64,000 nt of DNA, from NCBI GenBank assembly GCA_963771705.1, contig CAVYUP010000005.1, positions 186,001-250,000 on the forward strand, written 5' to 3'. How positions within the stretch are numbered: the first letter of the stretch is position 1; each line of letters opens with the position of its first letter. This document shows, in pieces, positions 63,109-64,000 of the stretch. The stretch comes from DATFVA01 sp963771705. GTDB taxonomy: Bacteria > Bacteroidota > Ignavibacteria > Ignavibacteriales > Ignavibacteriaceae. Below the pieces are notes generated by a model, which worked only from the letters and a program-made list of their open reading frames with translations, was not told where the DNA came from and made no database searches. The position numbers and the translations under genes were made by a program.

Positions 63109-63133
63109 TGAGGTAAGAACCAAAATAAAAAAC

Positions 63134-63163
63134 ACTATCCCGATGCTGGTACACCGGGATAGT
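63134..63163. other. hairpin after the propeller-like gene
   Basis: ACTATCCCG (63134-63142) pairs with CGGGATAGT (63155-63163) around a 12-nt loop. No T tract follows on the plus strand, so it is a mRNA 3'-end hairpin at most. Confidence 0.45.
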
Positions 63164-63289
63164 TAAGATACAAACAAATCAAGGTTATTTGGGTTATTAA
63201 CAGCCTGGTAAGCTGTATTCTGCCTTTTTTTGTCTGCATCCAAATATAACCAAACCATTCATTTTAATAAATAAACAAAGAGGTGAGAT

Positions 63290-64000
63290 GTGAATAAATT
63301 TCTTATTCTACTCCTAATGGTTTTAGTTATTTGGAAAGGAATGCTGACTGCTCAACAAAATCAATGTGTTTTGCAGGGGACTCATAAAAATGCTTTTACC
63401 GTAGTTCCCGCTCCTTCAATTTTTGCATACAGTACAAGTTTGAAGAAAACGGCAACAGCGAACATTCAAACACACTATAATGTCGACAATCCGCCGCCAA
63501 TAAATGTTTGGCCTGCTGTTGAAAGAGCTGTTGAAATATGGAAATATCTGATTAGAACTTCTTTTTACCAAACAATAACAATTGATGTGAGCTGGAAGGA
63601 TTTAGGTTACAACAGTTCAGTTGGATATACATTGGCTCAATGTGGACCGACTTCTTTTTATAATTCATCTTCACTCCCCAACCCGGAAACACAGTATCCA
63701 ATTGCCCTTGCAGAATATTTATTGGAGCAAAACTTAAACGGAAGCAACTATGAAATGTCTTTGACGATTAACTCTAATGATAGTGTAGACTGGGTTCTGG
63801 AAACTGATGGTATTCCTGTTGAGAACAGACCTGACCTGGTTACCGTTATCCTCCACGAAATTGCCCACGGTCTTGCATTTAATAGTTCCTTTTCAGTTAA
63901 TGGAAGCCTGGGCTATAAGGGAATTGATAGTTTCGCAGTTAATCTTTCCGGCTCTTATCCAACTGCTTATGACAGGTTTGGGGTAATAGATAGTTACTAT
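63290..64000 (+). CDS. secreted zinc-protease-like protein, truncated by window end
   Basis: Open from a GTG at 63290 (behind AGAGGTGAGAT) through the window edge: 237 residues seen, no stop. Signal peptide (FLILLLMVLVIWKGMLTA). The zincin motif is H189-EIA-H193-G in TVILHEIAHGLAFN, preceded by a beta-rich region (ERAVEIWKYLI, TITIDVSWKDLG) as in secreted metzincin-like proteins of the FCB group, where a C-terminal sorting domain often follows outside the window. ATG-TGA at 63288 excludes an ATG start. Partial; the third zinc ligand is not resolved. Confidence 0.8.
   Translation, partial: MNKFLILLLMVLVIWKGMLTAQQNQCVLQGTHKNAFTVVPAPSIFAYSTSLKKTATANIQTHYNVDNPPPINVWPAVERAVEIWKYLIRTSFYQTITIDVSWKDLGYNSSVGYTLAQCGPTSFYNSSSLPNPETQYPIALAEYLLEQNLNGSNYEMSLTINSNDSVDWVLETDGIPVENRPDLVTVILHEIAHGLAFNSSFSVNGSLGYKGIDSFAVNLSGSYPTAYDRFGVIDSYY

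Overview
The window is chromosomal DNA of moderate G+C, densely coding on both strands, with no rRNA, tRNA, CRISPR array, prophage or insertion sequence that I can see. Gene content and signals point to the Bacteroidota/Chlorobiota/Ignavibacteriota (FCB) group, most likely an Ignavibacteria-like heterotroph. The evidence is a fused CcoN-CcoO cbb3 oxidase subunit, DUF5686 and DUF4922 proteins, an M16 peptidase pair, many lipoproteins, and several promoters of the form TTG-N20/21-TAnnTTTG. Unlike core Bacteroidia, many genes also carry clear Shine-Dalgarno sequences. The assignment is inferred from content, not from a marker-gene tree.

Layout. 1-3036: a degenerate 15-bp tandem repeat, a secreted lysine-rich small protein and an OmpR/CusS-type two-component system whose kinase lies behind an intrinsic terminator. 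3157-12219: P5C dehydrogenase, a thioredoxin-like gene split by a -1 frameshift at a U-UUA-AAG heptamer, a secreted metallophosphoesterase, DUF2203, two lipoproteins, serC with a DUF1015 gene, an esterase and a HAD acid phosphatase. 12352-18624: valS, a FemAB/GNAT-like protein and the ergothioneine pair egtD/egtB. 18863-23629: a secreted beta-rich protein, a 720-bp non-coding stretch with an 11-bp tandem repeat, OsmC, two tandem mini-GNAT proteins, YchF, a degenerate receiver domain and a HAD hydrolase.

23633-32329: an M16 peptidase pair (one inactive and fused to a lipoprotein-sorting-like domain), a split saccharopine pathway (saccharopine dehydrogenase and lysine-ketoglutarate reductase, convergent), and a DUF5686 outer-membrane protein. 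32396-36745: an alaS-radA-RRM run. 36961-40937: an ECF sigma factor with an RskA-type anti-sigma factor, a membrane protein, 5-formyl-THF cyclo-ligase and arginase. 41121-46704: a cell-envelope/glycan cluster (SpoIID, GT4, lipoprotein, double-domain GT2, DUF4922). 46753-52936: a DUF885 peptidase, a GH13 amylase, an ABC exporter and a DUF2269 membrane protein. 53203-61648: a complete cbb3 oxidase cluster ccoI-S-NO-Q-P-G-H plus a SafE-like gene. 61822-64000: a propeller-like lipoprotein and a truncated secreted zincin.

The genes suggest an aerobic to microaerobic organism (high-affinity cbb3 oxidase, OsmC, ergothioneine) that breaks down amino acids (arginine/proline to glutamate; lysine via saccharopine) and alpha-glucans. 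The points most worth a second look are ccoS, which seems to start at AUC and overlaps ccoI; the possible programmed frameshift in the thioredoxin-like gene; the two-gene ergothioneine locus; the split lysine-catabolism pair; and the SpoIID-GT-DUF4922 cluster of unknown function.
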